Source: Hymenolepis diminuta
Lineage: Eukaryota > Platyhelminthes > Cestoda > Cyclophyllidea > Hymenolepididae
Direction: 5' to 3'
NCBI GenBank assembly: GCA_900708905.1
Contig: CAADRB010000029.1
Coordinates: 877,594-941,593, forward strand
Length of the DNA: 64,000 nt
In this document: one piece after another, positions 39,401-51,525 of the stretch
Position numbering within the stretch: position 1 is the stretch's first letter
Layout: each line of letters starts with the position of its first letter
Position numbers and translations under genes: made by a program
Notes under the pieces: model-generated
The model's input: the letters and a program-made list of their open reading frames with translations, nothing else
Databases searched by the model: none
What the model was told of the DNA's origin: nothing

Positions 39401-39453
39401 CTAATTGGGAAAATATCGAAGAAGAACCCCATTCAACAATTTTTGACGCTTAA
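39401..39453 (+). CDS. Novel small single-pass membrane protein, exon 3 (C-terminal tail, residues 96-112)
   Basis: Acceptor ttcattttattttcag|CTAATTG has a long pyrimidine tract. Joining exon 2 in phase 1 gives FLA-A-NWENIEEEPHSTIFDA and then TAA. The tail is acidic (EEE) and ends in I-F-D-A. An AATAAA polyadenylation signal occurs at 39825-39830. Intron 2 (37350-39400) is 2.05 kb, more than half of it a mariner copy. Downstream exons at 41462 and 43382 accept the same phase and could be an alternative end, so this last exon is less certain than exon 2. Confidence 0.45.
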
Positions 39454-41461
39454 GGTGCTTCGTTTTCATCCATTTTTACTCCGCATGAAGTCCACTAGTC
39501 GAACTGATATAGCTTTCATTAGTTAACAGAAGTGAAAGGAAAAAAACTTTTCTTCTTGGTTTGGATGAGGTATTATACCAAATTGTATCCTAATATGAAA
39601 TTTCAAAAGGCTAACATCTTTTTTTGCTTCCGTAAAAATATACCATTTTTTGTACTTGTTTTTTGATTTGGGGAAGACATAACTCAATCCATATCACCAA
39701 GTCGCTCTCATTTGTTCTATTTTACACTCATTTTTCCATAATATATGGTTTAATTTGTCCTTAGTTAATTTTAAAATTGCCTATGAAAATGAGGATTCAT
39801 AAACAAAGCCATTTCTTCGTTGAAAATAAAGAAAGAAAATAATGGGATCTTTGAAACTAGAATTCCCGATAAAAATGAAAGGTAAAATTAGTTCAGTTAT
39901 ACAATTTTTCCAACCAAATTACTTATGAAATTGGATTATTAGTCTGTATTTCGTAAAACATGATTTAAGCATCTTAATCAAGTGAATTTTTGATTTAATG
40001 ACACAATGCCAATTTTAAAAGCGAATATTCTAGTAGATATTAGCATAAATGGTATTATTGCATTGCTGGAATAAATTTGTTATCTATATCACTGGCATCA
40101 AAATACACCAGATAACTTTCATTTAAGGGGGCGTAAGAGAGCATTTTATAAATATTTGCCTACTGGTTTGTCTTGTAGAGGAAAGTAATTTAGAGTATAT
40201 CAAATTGCCATCTACCGACGAATTCTTTCGTGCATTTATTGACAATATTTTAATAAGATATGACTTTAATCAATTTGTCATCATCTTGGTTTCGCATATT
40301 TTGATTTCATAAAAAATTTGGAGTGTCTCCTTACCATCTATCAAAGTTATTTCTCTAAGTTTTAGAATGACTTGACTTTCATAAAATTTTCTTTTAAAAG
40401 CCTAAAAACTTTCACCATTCAAGGGCTGTCATTCTGAACTCACGCCATAAATAAGAACAGTGAAAAAACTTCGCCTTGTCAGTGAAAATTAGATGCCTTC
40501 AAAATTATTAGAAGTGAAGATTAGTATTAAATACTAAATGATAGTAGTTGAAGTAGCTCTTTTTTAGAGTAAAACTAGATATTCTCTCGTGGAACTAACG
40601 ATCTTCCTAAGACTAACAGGTAGCAACAGCCTTGGGTCGGGTTGGGTCATTAAGAAATGAATGAGAAAGGAATAAAAGGAGAAATTTGGATGAAAGATGG
40701 GGACGTCAGTATTACGCGAGAGCAATCCGAATTGTAAGAAACAGGCTAAATAAGATAAGATAAGGTGTTTGACCGATTTCACGTTCTTTGTTCGTTGACA
40801 AGCAACTGACAGTTATGGTAGATGTAAGAGTCAGCAGGCGCACAGCAAATGGGGAAACTGAGTAGATCCATAATTCATTGTGCGCAGACAATATACTTTC
40901 ATTCTAAATGCACAATTGTATTTGACATTAAAAACCATAATAGTATTTTACTGTTTTAAATTTTTGCCGCGATTAGAAATTTTAAAGGTCTTTGCCCTAT
41001 CAGTGACAAATGTGAGAACATATTTTTTAGAAATTACTTAAAATTTACGTCTCTAAGTGGAAAATGTTTCCAATTGCTCCAAAAAAATGCGCTCTCTGTA
41101 GGTTGTATCGTACTTGTTTGTTATTTTTTGAAATCTCCCAGTAATTTTATGGCGTTGAATGCAAGCTTCCTTTTTGATAACTCTGATTTATGCTCTTATC
41201 AGAGTTTGACATCGTCCCATTCTATTTACTGTTCTCATTGAAAAATTGTGTCCTAAAGCACTTACAAGAAGACATCAATTCAGAGGCGTATAGTTTAACT
41301 TTCATGAGATCTTGTCGGAGGGGGATGGTGGCCATGGGCTTATAAACATATATGTTAGCTATTAATTTAAAGCATTCAATCTACATACTGACAACATCCT
41401 GCTTCAAGGGATAACATGGATATGGATAAATAGATAAATGACATGTTTATTATTTCCACAG

Positions 41462-41555
41462 CTACGTACCGTCCTACTTTAGCTAGTCCTCATAATACAC
41501 GTAACACTTTTAGCGTATATCAGGTTTCTTCGTTCCTATTCTTCAAAAATGGAAG
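41462..41555 (+). CDS. Possible alternative exon of the membrane-protein gene
   Basis: Acceptor tatttccacag|CTACGTA accepts phase 1 from exon 2 and codes TYRPTLASPHNTRNTFSVYQ and VSSFLFFKNG. The donor GGAAG|gtaata leaves phase 2. Joined with 43382-43448 it would replace the short acidic tail with a longer one, 148 residues in total. Weaker than exon 39401 because its donor is poor. Confidence 0.25.
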
Positions 41556-43381
41556 GTAATAAGAAGATATAGGGGAAAATAAAATAATGCATTCTGGATG
41601 GCAGCGCTTATGAAACAGATAATCTCTCCCGTGTACAAAAAGTATATTTTGCTTTATGATTATCATAATCGAGACTGAAGGAGATGAATAGCCCTATTTT
41701 TGAGAGAGTTCAATGACTTTAACTTCAACCGTTACTGATGACCGTCGAATAATACTTGATAAACCATCTTGAATTAACAATATCCGGAGGAGCAAGTCAA
41801 TATTCCGAAGGTTTTTACATTTTAAAAATAATATAGCATTTGATAAGTCGACCGAAACTACAGACAAGAAATGTAAACCTACTGCGAATGAGCACGAAGG
41901 TCATAGCTAAATTCCGTCATAGTAGCCCAACAGAGATATTAACTATGTCGCCATTCTGTGTCTGATGAGTAAAAGATTAACTCAAACGGAATTCAAAAAG
42001 CTTATCTTATTGTTTTCGATAACAATGAGAAATCCTCGGCTTCCGCTACGGTTGCCGAAAGTCTAGTTGCATAAAGGAGTTGGCGAACCAGCTTACTTGC
42101 TATTTTATCCATTGCTGGAAAACCTAGTGCTTTTTGAGGGTTATCTGTTTTAAATAAGTAACAAAAATATAAGTTCCCCTAAATTTGAGGTTGAATAAAA
42201 TAATATTCAGGAAATGAGAAATCATAGGATACTACAACATGTCCGGAAAATAGTGTCTTAGTGAAAAAGAGATAAGAAGAAGATATGGATGAATGTGATG
42301 ACTCCTTAAAAGATCCCGTTATTCCAAGCTCTACTCCAGCAATCCCAAATATTTGTTTTTAGGTATGGATTAATAAAATTCCAGCATTGGTAGAGACTTT
42401 TACTGCATTCTCCATAATGTGATATCGGCAATATTTAGAATTCAGAACTTATTGAACCAAAGAAGTAAATTTTTGAAGATATTCCTTGAAAAATAATCTA
42501 TTTGAGCTAGTCAGTAGATATATAATAAATTGATAGGGTGTATGAATCCATGATCGATGATCGATGGATGGATATGAACAAGATTACTGACATATCATTG
42601 TGCCACAAACAGTGGGATCTCTGAAAAGTGTGACTATTCACTTGTCTCTGTTAAATATTTCATTAGCATCAGTTATAAGTAATAATTATTACCTGACTTA
42701 CAGTATTGATTTTATTTCAGGATGTTAAACTCAATGGTCTGTCAATGATTTGCGTTGCCTCTTACGATTTAGATTATTGATTTTTGGTGTTCAAATGCTC
42801 ATTTTACTAAGAATTAACAATTTTGTACCCTAGATTTATTTCGTTAGGAGATGATAATTATAAATAAGAAAATAGCAACGTAAGGGCAGCGTGCAAAATT
42901 TGACAGGCTCACAGATTCAGAGCAGATAATGTTCTTGAATGCTGCTCACCTGTTACTCCATCTCCCTGGTTTTATTGCATATTGTATTTGCAAATCATGG
43001 GTATATTAGTTTAAGATATTATATTTAAATAGAATAAGCTTGCATACTTCCTGTCACGTTGGGGGCGATTTGTTAAAGTAATTCGTTTATTTTGACTGAA
43101 ATCGGTCTGATTACATTGAAAAATTATTGCCTCAAAAATAACTATTTCAAATGAATCTAATATAACTATATTTTTTACTTTCCAGTGTATGATATAACAT
43201 TCGTGAAACTGTTGAATTTTCTCACTCGTTAATCATCACCTTCTGAGTGGGATTTTCCTATTGAAACTATTGATCGACGTTATCCCATACCGCTCAGAAA
43301 ATACCAATACAGTGCTGCTTTGCCACACATTGTGTACTAATCCCGTATTAATTAATTAATATCTGCTCTATTCCATTACAG

Positions 43382-43448
43382 CATTGAGGAAAACTTTTGG
43401 ATGTCCAGCATCAGTGAAATTTGTGAAATTGACAGCAGTATATGGTAA
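43382..43448 (+). CDS. Possible alternative terminal exon of the membrane-protein gene
   Basis: Acceptor ttccattacag|CATTGAGG. In the phase left by 41555 it reads SIEENFWMSSISEICEIDSS-I-W and a TAA stop, with AATAAA at 43599-43604. It is also open in another phase, so the frame is uncertain and the call rests on splice-site agreement. Confidence 0.22.
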
Positions 43449-44226
43449 TTTTAAGAGTTTCATATTTATTTTGAGATTTCTATCTCCTCAAAATCTTGTT
43501 GACAGATGCCCAAAAAAGCTTAAAGGCCCACAAATGCTGAGGAGATATCCTAATTTTTGACAAGATTAGCGTTTAAAATATCAGAGTTATCGATATTGAA
43601 TAAAGTGTTCTGCTTACAAGATACTGAATCAAGTAAAATCGAGGTCAATTCTGTCTGTCCTCTCTCCTTCTTATCTAGATCAGAGCAGAGTAACAATTCA
43701 AAAGTGTGCCTCTGTCAAAGTTAAGTGCAGGCGACTTGTTTCAGTATCTGAGGAAAGGAAGTACATCTATTAAATTTTCTTCGGGAACTACTGTCGCTAA
43801 TAAGTTTTTGTCGAATCGGAGCAAAAATGGGTCTTCCGTTTTCATTACTTAAATTTGACTGCTACTCTTTTAGAAATTTGTTACAACGAGATAACGATAT
43901 TCGAGACATCAAAACCATTTGTTGGAATTTTACTAATCTAAATGGCCTCTGTTTAGTGTGGAATTAATATAAATCAGTTATTCAATGAAATCTGCTTTTC
44001 GTGAAAATATGGAGCAGTATGTTTTCTCCCAGCATACATACGTACTTTTCGCCATTAGAATGAAAACAAATGTGAGACTATAATTATTGGATTGCAAAAA
44101 GTCATATTTCATTGGAATGTAGGGATACAAGGTGCTAATAATACTTCGACCACCACTGTTATATTCATACGAGCATATTATGACCCAGAATTTGCATTTA
44201 AATAGGGTCTACTGTCGGAAAGCCTT

Positions 44227-44300
44227 GCGTCGCTAGTACATTGGTCACCGTGCACGTCTGCCAAGTCAGAGATTACGGATTCGACTATCATCGGCGAATA
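44227..44300 (+). repeat. tRNA-derived (SINE-like) segment
   Basis: An internal polymerase III A box TAGTACATTGG at 44234-44244 fits TRGYNNANNNG fully. A weak B box ATTCGACTA lies at 44279-44287, 45 bases on, the spacing of a tRNA. Acceptor and T stems do not pair, so it is not a functional tRNA. Likely the head of a SINE or a tRNA relic. Confidence 0.4.
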
Positions 44301-47300
44301 ATCCGTGAGCGGAATGACCAACCGCCCTAGCTAAGTCTGGTTAATATAGAAGATGACAGAATTCGAATCTCTCACAGGAAGGCTCTATGGTGCCACTCTA
44401 TACCCAAAATCAGCTTTGCGAAGCACTTTACTAAATGGATGTGGGGGATTGAAACGGTGGTCATCAGTGGTTAGCTCCATCACTGGTTAAGGTCAGACTT
44501 TTATTGGAGAAAGTTTTGTTCAAAAGTAGGTCTTTAAAGTATTACTATCATGAATGAACAGATTTAATGAATCTAATATGCTGAACAAGAATAAATCTGC
44601 ACTAATCTCATAAAGATTGAACGTTTTTTAAAACTTAACATCTATGGGGATGGATACAAAGCTTGCTTTATTTTGCCTATAATGGATTCTTAGTGCACTT
44701 GAATGGGCACCCACTCTTGCTGAGCATTTATGGTAATGTTAAAGCAAGGGATATGATGCAGAAGCTATAAAGCTAATTAGGACTCAATGAAATTGATTAA
44801 ATGAGTTAATGCTTTTATCATCGTGATATTTTACGTCTACTTACTGGTAATAAGTAGAAAATTTAAAAGTAAAAATTTCGCTCCTTTGGGCTGCCCTTCT
44901 CGCTGCTTCATTTTCCATGGTATTCTCATAAATAATTTTTACTCTTGGTATTTTTAGATCCCATTTTCTAAAATTTTACTGGATATATAATAACGCATTT
45001 CCTTCTTCCACGTCAAATATTTTCTCTTCTCTGAGTTATTTTAAGGTAAAAGTTATTTTAAGCTAAATGTGATATAACTAGAATAAAGAATTTTTATCTG
45101 GTTATGAATTGGCATGTTAATTAACTCTACTTGGCAACTTGACACTTTAGTGAGCCAAAAACATCCAAACTATTAAGACACTTGGTTGAAAAAAGAACTC
45201 CAAACAAATTTACATGTTCCATCAACTTTAAGAAGACGTAAATGAATAAATCAAATTGACTTGACAAGGAGTTCTGCTTATTGCCACATGAGCTCATTCA
45301 AAATTTCAGTAATCAGATCGTGAAAAACAGGCAGTGAAACATTTGAGTACTATATAGAAAATAATATCCTTATGAGAAAGTGTACACTTTAATTTTTCAG
45401 TACTTCAATCAAAATAGTACCCTTGACATTCTGACTACTAAATATTTGCAACTTTTGAACCCTTAATTCACCATTTTTATAAATATTTCACCATTTCAGT
45501 GTTCCGATACCACTTTATGATCAAAGGTTTGCGTTATCTTGGGTTATAATAATAATGACAATTTTTTGGCATTTAAGAACTTTAAAAACGAAATTCTAAC
45601 GGAAATTTAATTAAATGTCCAACAAATTTCTTAGACATCAAACGAATAAGTGATATTGATATAAATGAAGTGTTTGGAGATTCATAGCCTTTTGGACTAT
45701 TAGAATAAGATATCGATATCCAAACAAAGAAAGGGAATCAACATTCTAATTTGCGTATATGACCAACCAGATTGCTTTCCGTTTTAAAAAGGAAGAAAGA
45801 TAATCACGTGACCTTAAAAATAAGGTCATTAACACTCATCCAACTTTTAGTCTACAGATAGTTTGCTCAGATTATCGCTTTAGCACAATTTAGAAGTGAA
45901 AATATTTTACCTTTATCTTGATCATAATATGTGAATCAGATCTGACCCCAACAAAACGCATCCTATTCTCTACGTTGATCTGCCCTGCGAGGTGGTTTAA
46001 GTAAAATCAATTTGGTTAGTAATAATAAAAAATATTTTTCCTAAATTCTGCTTCTGAAGTTCTAACGTATTATATACATTACAAGGTATTACAATAGGTC
46101 AGGAATTTAAATATTTATTCCATTTGAACAAGAGACTATGTTGAATACACGATTAAGACAGGAGATACATAATTTCCAGTAAATGACCCACTGAGTGAAA
46201 GACAAAGGTATTTCAATCTTGAAACCAAGATTTATATATAAGTTTAGTTGCATTTGGGGCTCCTAGTAAAAACATCATTCCAGTGTAATTATTAATCAAC
46301 TAGTTAACTAATTAAATGTTAAATAATTAATTATAACGACATTTAGCTTGAGCTTAGGTTGTAAAGGTAGATACTTATTTTTAAGGGTGAACGTTTGTAG
46401 TCATTCGCATTTCTCACATTCAGAAGCCTGTTCAAATTCATTTGACTGCAGAAGTTTTTACAAATGTAAGAGATAGGAAGGTGGCGCCGCCTTCATTTTT
46501 AGAGCTGCAGAGTCGGTAGTATAAGCATATATTTGATCTCCTTTTCATTACTCTATGACATCTGTTGGCATATACTAAACAGAAGATATTTTGCAAGACT
46601 TATTTAACTCAAAATCCGTGTTTTTAGCCCGTAATATATTTCTTACTTTGCCATTTTAATCTGATTATACATTAACTAAAGACATAATGATTCTGCTTGG
46701 CCACTTAACGATTTGATGAGTCAAACGCTTAGCTAAAAATAAATGGTATATCTCAGTTTAAAAATTTTTCAAATATTTAGAACTTCTAAGATAAAACAAG
46801 TTTAATTGAATATGATTCACACTGGTTCACAGCTTTTCCCATTATTAAGGGAGGAAATCGATATCTGTGGAAAAAACAACAAGTTCTTTCAACTTACTAG
46901 CATGACCTCGATCGGGTTAAAAAACTTGTTGCACTTTTCAGAAAAGTGTGCCCTTCCAGATAAGATAACCCCTAACTATTGGCCTTAATGGACAGTTTGT
47001 TTGAATTAGCAACTTTAAGAACAGTTAAAACGAAATCACCTTACCTATATCTTGATTTCAATTGGCAGGTCAAGTCAGAGCGAAACATTCTCTAACCTCA
47101 ATTTTTTGCTATTATTTCAACCGCGTCCAATCAGTTTACCCGTCACTAGTTTACTTAATATAAAGTATTCAAAGAAAAGAAGCAATCAAATTCTCCCGAG
47201 TTCAATCAAAACCGTAATATCTATTCAGATAACATCGAACGTAAGAAAAAAGACAAAAAATCTCCGAATTTAAATATGCAATAGCGTAGTTTTTCATAGG

Positions 47301-50079
47301 CATGAACCTAGTTAACTTATTAGGTATTATTAAAGCTAATACCTAAGCTAATAACCTCAGACACAAACCTCTTCCTAGTGAAAATGTCAAGAATTAAGGG
47401 TATCTTGTCAAGGTGATTAAAAACCATCGCAAAAGTTAATTTAATTCTGCTAAGACTCATGAAAATTTAATAAGGTGAATGCTACTTTAAAATAAGAAAT
47501 GCGTCTGACATGACATGTCTTGATCTCAGAAACACTTTGTGATTGAATTGTCATCTACATATCCGGTTTTCTATAGTGTTTAATTTTGCAAACAGGCACT
47601 AAGATAGTTGAAGTGTTTGCAATTTCACAGAGTTTCTGATTATTGGTAGATTAACACAACAACTGAAAGATAACTGTTCAGCTCACGAGCAGGACCTCAC
47701 TCAGGTCAAAATGACTGCTGCATTTTCTAAAAAACGTTTAATCTTTAAATTAATATAACCTCAGTCTTTGACCTTTCGTCAAAATGGATGACTCAGCCTG
47801 TTCAGATTATGAACTTTAGTAAAAAATTTTAAAATTTAAACTCATTGCTTTTATTTTGATCTTAATATGCAGATGTGTTCAAAGTAAAACCTTCTCTAAA
47901 ATCATTTTTGAGTTGGGCCGGCTAATTTGGAATATTCCAAGAAAGAAAGGCAGGAAGAATGAAAGACCAGATAGAATAGGGAGGATTATCATTTTGCAAG
48001 AAGGAAATGGAGAGAGGAAGAGCTTAGCAGATTGAGAGAAACGTACATGGCCTCTAGCATGACGCATGTCCAAATGTTTTAAATAAATATCCAGTAAAGA
48101 TATCGAAATAGACGAATTCTTAGAGAAGAATCTAACAATAATTCTGGCGGTTTTTACCAGTTTTTGTCCCTACTTTCAGTGTAAAATAATGATGAATTCG
48201 TTACTTTCCCATCGGTAGCAATATTCTGGTGTTTCTTAAAGCGTGACATCCACATAACTGAAATATTTAAAGAAAGGTTCCTATAATTATTTCGCCCTAG
48301 TCTGAAAAGAAAGTGTTAATGAGATTTTTTCAACCAACTTTTCCGTTCAATGTGCTATTGAACACTGTAGATCCGTTTTAGCATGATAATTGCCTAGTCA
48401 AAAAATGTTAGACATTAGATCTTCAAATATTGCTTCTGCTAGTGTAAAAGATCAAACTGCTTAACTCGGATTAAGAAAGAAACTATACTTGCCCTATTTT
48501 CATTCTCTTTAATCCAACTTTTCTCGTTTATCGTATTTATTTTTCCATTTCAATGTTTTTCTTCAATCACAAATGGTGAACTTTCTAGCTTACTTGAAAA
48601 TTGCTTTATCAAATCACTGCGTTTGTTCATAGCCCATATTCAAAATTAATATTCTAAGAATATTAAGCGGGCATACACTACTCCCAAATATTAGAAGGAA
48701 AAAAGCAGAAGGTAATTCCGAAGCTTATTATACGCCTCCACAATATGAATGAACGAGAGTGGAAGAAAGAGGAATAAAATTTAAAAAAAGCAAAAATATG
48801 ATACATTGGTTGATATGTGATTTAGAGAAGCAGAACTCGTACTCATTTTCTGTCAAGATCACATGCACAAACGTGAGAATTGCAAACTAATAGACGGCAG
48901 CACTTTGGGTACATCGAAGAAATGTCCTGTCTAGGGTAAATTAAAACAAGAACTCTAAAAGTGCAATAACCTCAAGAGTTCGATTATCGATCGTTCTATC
49001 AAGTGCAAATGAGCCATTTAATGAATCAAGTAATATCTTTTAACGTACATTAGTTCAAATCATTCATCCATTCTTTTTCTTCATTAGAGTGGAAACGTTG
49101 TTACCCTACTTGCAGTATTTAGCCTTGCTTATCACCAGAAGTGCTATTGATGCTAGAAAAGAACTCGCTAGATAAATCATTACTAGAGAACTAATGAGCC
49201 CTATTATATTAAAGACATGTTAGCTCATATCACTCCGTTACTAGGAAAAATTATGCTAAATGCAAACCCCAGCATATAAAACCATACATCTCAGCAATTT
49301 TGAGGGAAAGAGTGAAATTACCACCCAACCTTTTGAACTTGGCAAACTCGGATATACACTTCTTAAACTACCTAATAAAATCGGGCAGATTCAAGAATTG
49401 TCCTGTTATTTGAATAGAGACATGAATCTATACCATTGAAATCCCATATGTATCCCCATTCATGTCCCATTAGCACCAATGCCATAAAGCGTAATCAAGA
49501 ATTTGAGGTTGAAACCCCCACATTTCATTCTTCCTGTCTTTATCGAATATTTAATTGAAAGTTATATATGCACTATCGTATGCTGAAATTAACCAAATTA
49601 GACAAACACGATAATAAGTTCATTCGGACCGATTCCTTAATAAATGTAGAAATAGTACTAAATTAGAATTTTGCCTAAATTTACAATGTTTTAAAATATA
49701 AAACGTTATAAATCTCCCCTTGGATTATCGTATAAATTCAGACGCTTATAAACCGAAGCGGCGTGGTATATTACTTCGATATATATTTTGTTTCCTCCTA
49801 ATTCCAAGTTAAAGAGGTGATATCGGCTTATATGACGGATCAGGTGTCAGATATTTATAATTATTATATTTAAATAAATAGTCGGATCTAATATACTATT
49901 CGAAAAGGAAAAAAGCGGTTTCATAACTAAAATGGTCGATAAGGTATCATAGGACTCAAACATTTTAATTCACCAGATTGTTGAGAGCGTTCTCTTGGAG
50001 CTTAAATTTACCGACAAGTGTGTGAAAATTCTAGTAGATGCTGGATTTCAGCTGCGAAGGTTTACGATCAAGTTCAGAT

Positions 50080-50285
50080 TCGTCCCCTCAGATTGGAACA
50101 AATACAACACAAACAGTGTTCAGTGCTTATTGACAGGTTTTTAATCAAGAAGGGTCGGCTTTGTCACTCCAAATTCCTTTTTCCCAATGGCCGAGAAAGC
50201 GAAATTTTCTTATGTGATATTCAGCGGTTTACAGTTATAACACAACTGAGATGAGATGGCCAAAAATGTGAAGTTGACAGAGCCC
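50080..50285 (+). repeat. Dispersed repeat, copy 2 of a same-strand pair with 3735-3945
   Basis: Matches 3735-3945 block by block over about 200 bp with the same order and strand. The plus-strand open frame at 50018-50254 runs through it but is broken in the other copy, so it is unlikely to be coding. Confidence 0.6.
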
Positions 50286-51090
50286 CACGGGCCTTGTAAA
50301 CTTCCTGTCCTTGGAAAGAATATTATTTGAATATTATTATTTATTATTTCTAATTGGAGACAATAATGACTACTACCCTTGATTCCGCCACATATTAAGT
50401 TCAGGCTCCGTTAAGTTTTAAACAGTCAAACGCTATCGAAAGTTAATCTGAATATATCCGGAAGATATTTTCAGATATATTTATTTATGCACTATATTTA
50501 ATGCACTAACGATATGCTTAAAGCGACATTAAATCAGCGCAATTGTGCAACTGTGCTATAACTATTATTATTTCACTATTATGACACACAACATGGAAAC
50601 AGATTACAATTGAAATCATCTGAAGAGTAAAGGTGGAGAGAAGGGGGGTCAAGAAGATGTTAAATTTTGTCAGGGTATCAGAAGACTCCAATTTCATTTG
50701 ATTCTTGCACACAGTTAACTTGATAGGCTGGTCACTGCTTAATGTTCAAGAATCTAAAATGGCAAAATCACCTCTTTGGATTATTGAATTACTTAATCAA
50801 CATCACTACTAATGCCTATAAGCCTCTGGCAACTTCTATAAATTCAATGATCGGAATAACGGGATGGCATTATCTTACGTAATTTTAGTACAACAGGAGC
50901 ATACCTGAAAGTATCATTACGTTTGAATTGGCAGTTCCGGGAATTTCTGTCAGGAATATAATATCGCATATGTGACATCTTAAGATATCGGTACTGGTAA
51001 AGCACGGCCAGGGTACCTCAGCTTAGTAACTGGGGCAATGATGTAGTGGTATGTGGGAAATTGTCACCCGCACTTCACCTTTTACCTTGT

Positions 51091-51121
51091 TCTCCCTCCC
51101 CCTCTCCCCTCCCTCCCTCCT
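51091..51121 (+). repeat. Pyrimidine-rich tract
   Basis: About 31 bases of C and T only (repeated ccctc/ctccc units). Low-complexity tract of no evident role. Confidence 0.8.
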
Positions 51122-51452
51122 GGGATCAACATTTCATTCGATCACACTCAAGTGCCAACTGACAGGCTTTCCAAACGGCGTTCATATTAGAAGCGGAGAA
51201 ACGCGGAGACTTCACATCTTTCCGCTTTGCCATTAGGCCTTAGTAACTAACTAATAGGGATATCCTCGATAAAACAGGCAAATATACGAGCTCACATTCT
51301 TAGGTGAATCTTATCATTCATTCAAGTTCAAATTCAGGCAGTTTCTCTTTTCCTAAGCATATGGATACCAAAGTGCTCATCAACACTCTTCTCGCATTCC
51401 GCCTTTCTATTGGCAAGTTTTCGCCAGTGCAGGTGGTCAGAACATTCGCATT

Positions 51453-51525
51453 GTACGCAGATGTGTTTCGAACACGTGACCTCCGACTTCGCACACGTAC
51501 AATCTGACCATTACGCCACTGACTC
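51453..51525 (-). repeat. tRNA-derived segment with consensus polymerase III boxes
   Basis: On the minus strand, A box TGGCGTAATGG (51518-51508) and B box GTTCGAAAC (51473-51465) both fit their consensus exactly and are 45 bases apart, as in a tRNA. The T arm pairs in part and the acceptor stem pairs for only three bases, so this is a tRNA pseudogene or SINE head rather than a working tRNA. It could still be transcribed. Confidence 0.65.

Noticed and set aside
48361..48382. Resemblance to the miR-10 mature sequence (ctgtagatccg core), tempting because miR-10 lies in Hox clusters.
   Set aside because: The seed carries a mismatch and the 3' half differs. The flanking sequence forms no hairpin with a matching opposite arm. 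The likeness is a chance 11-base match.
50018..50254. Plus-strand 78-codon frame at 50 kb.
   Set aside because: It overlaps the dispersed repeat whose other copy at 3.7 kb is broken in the same frame; no motif.
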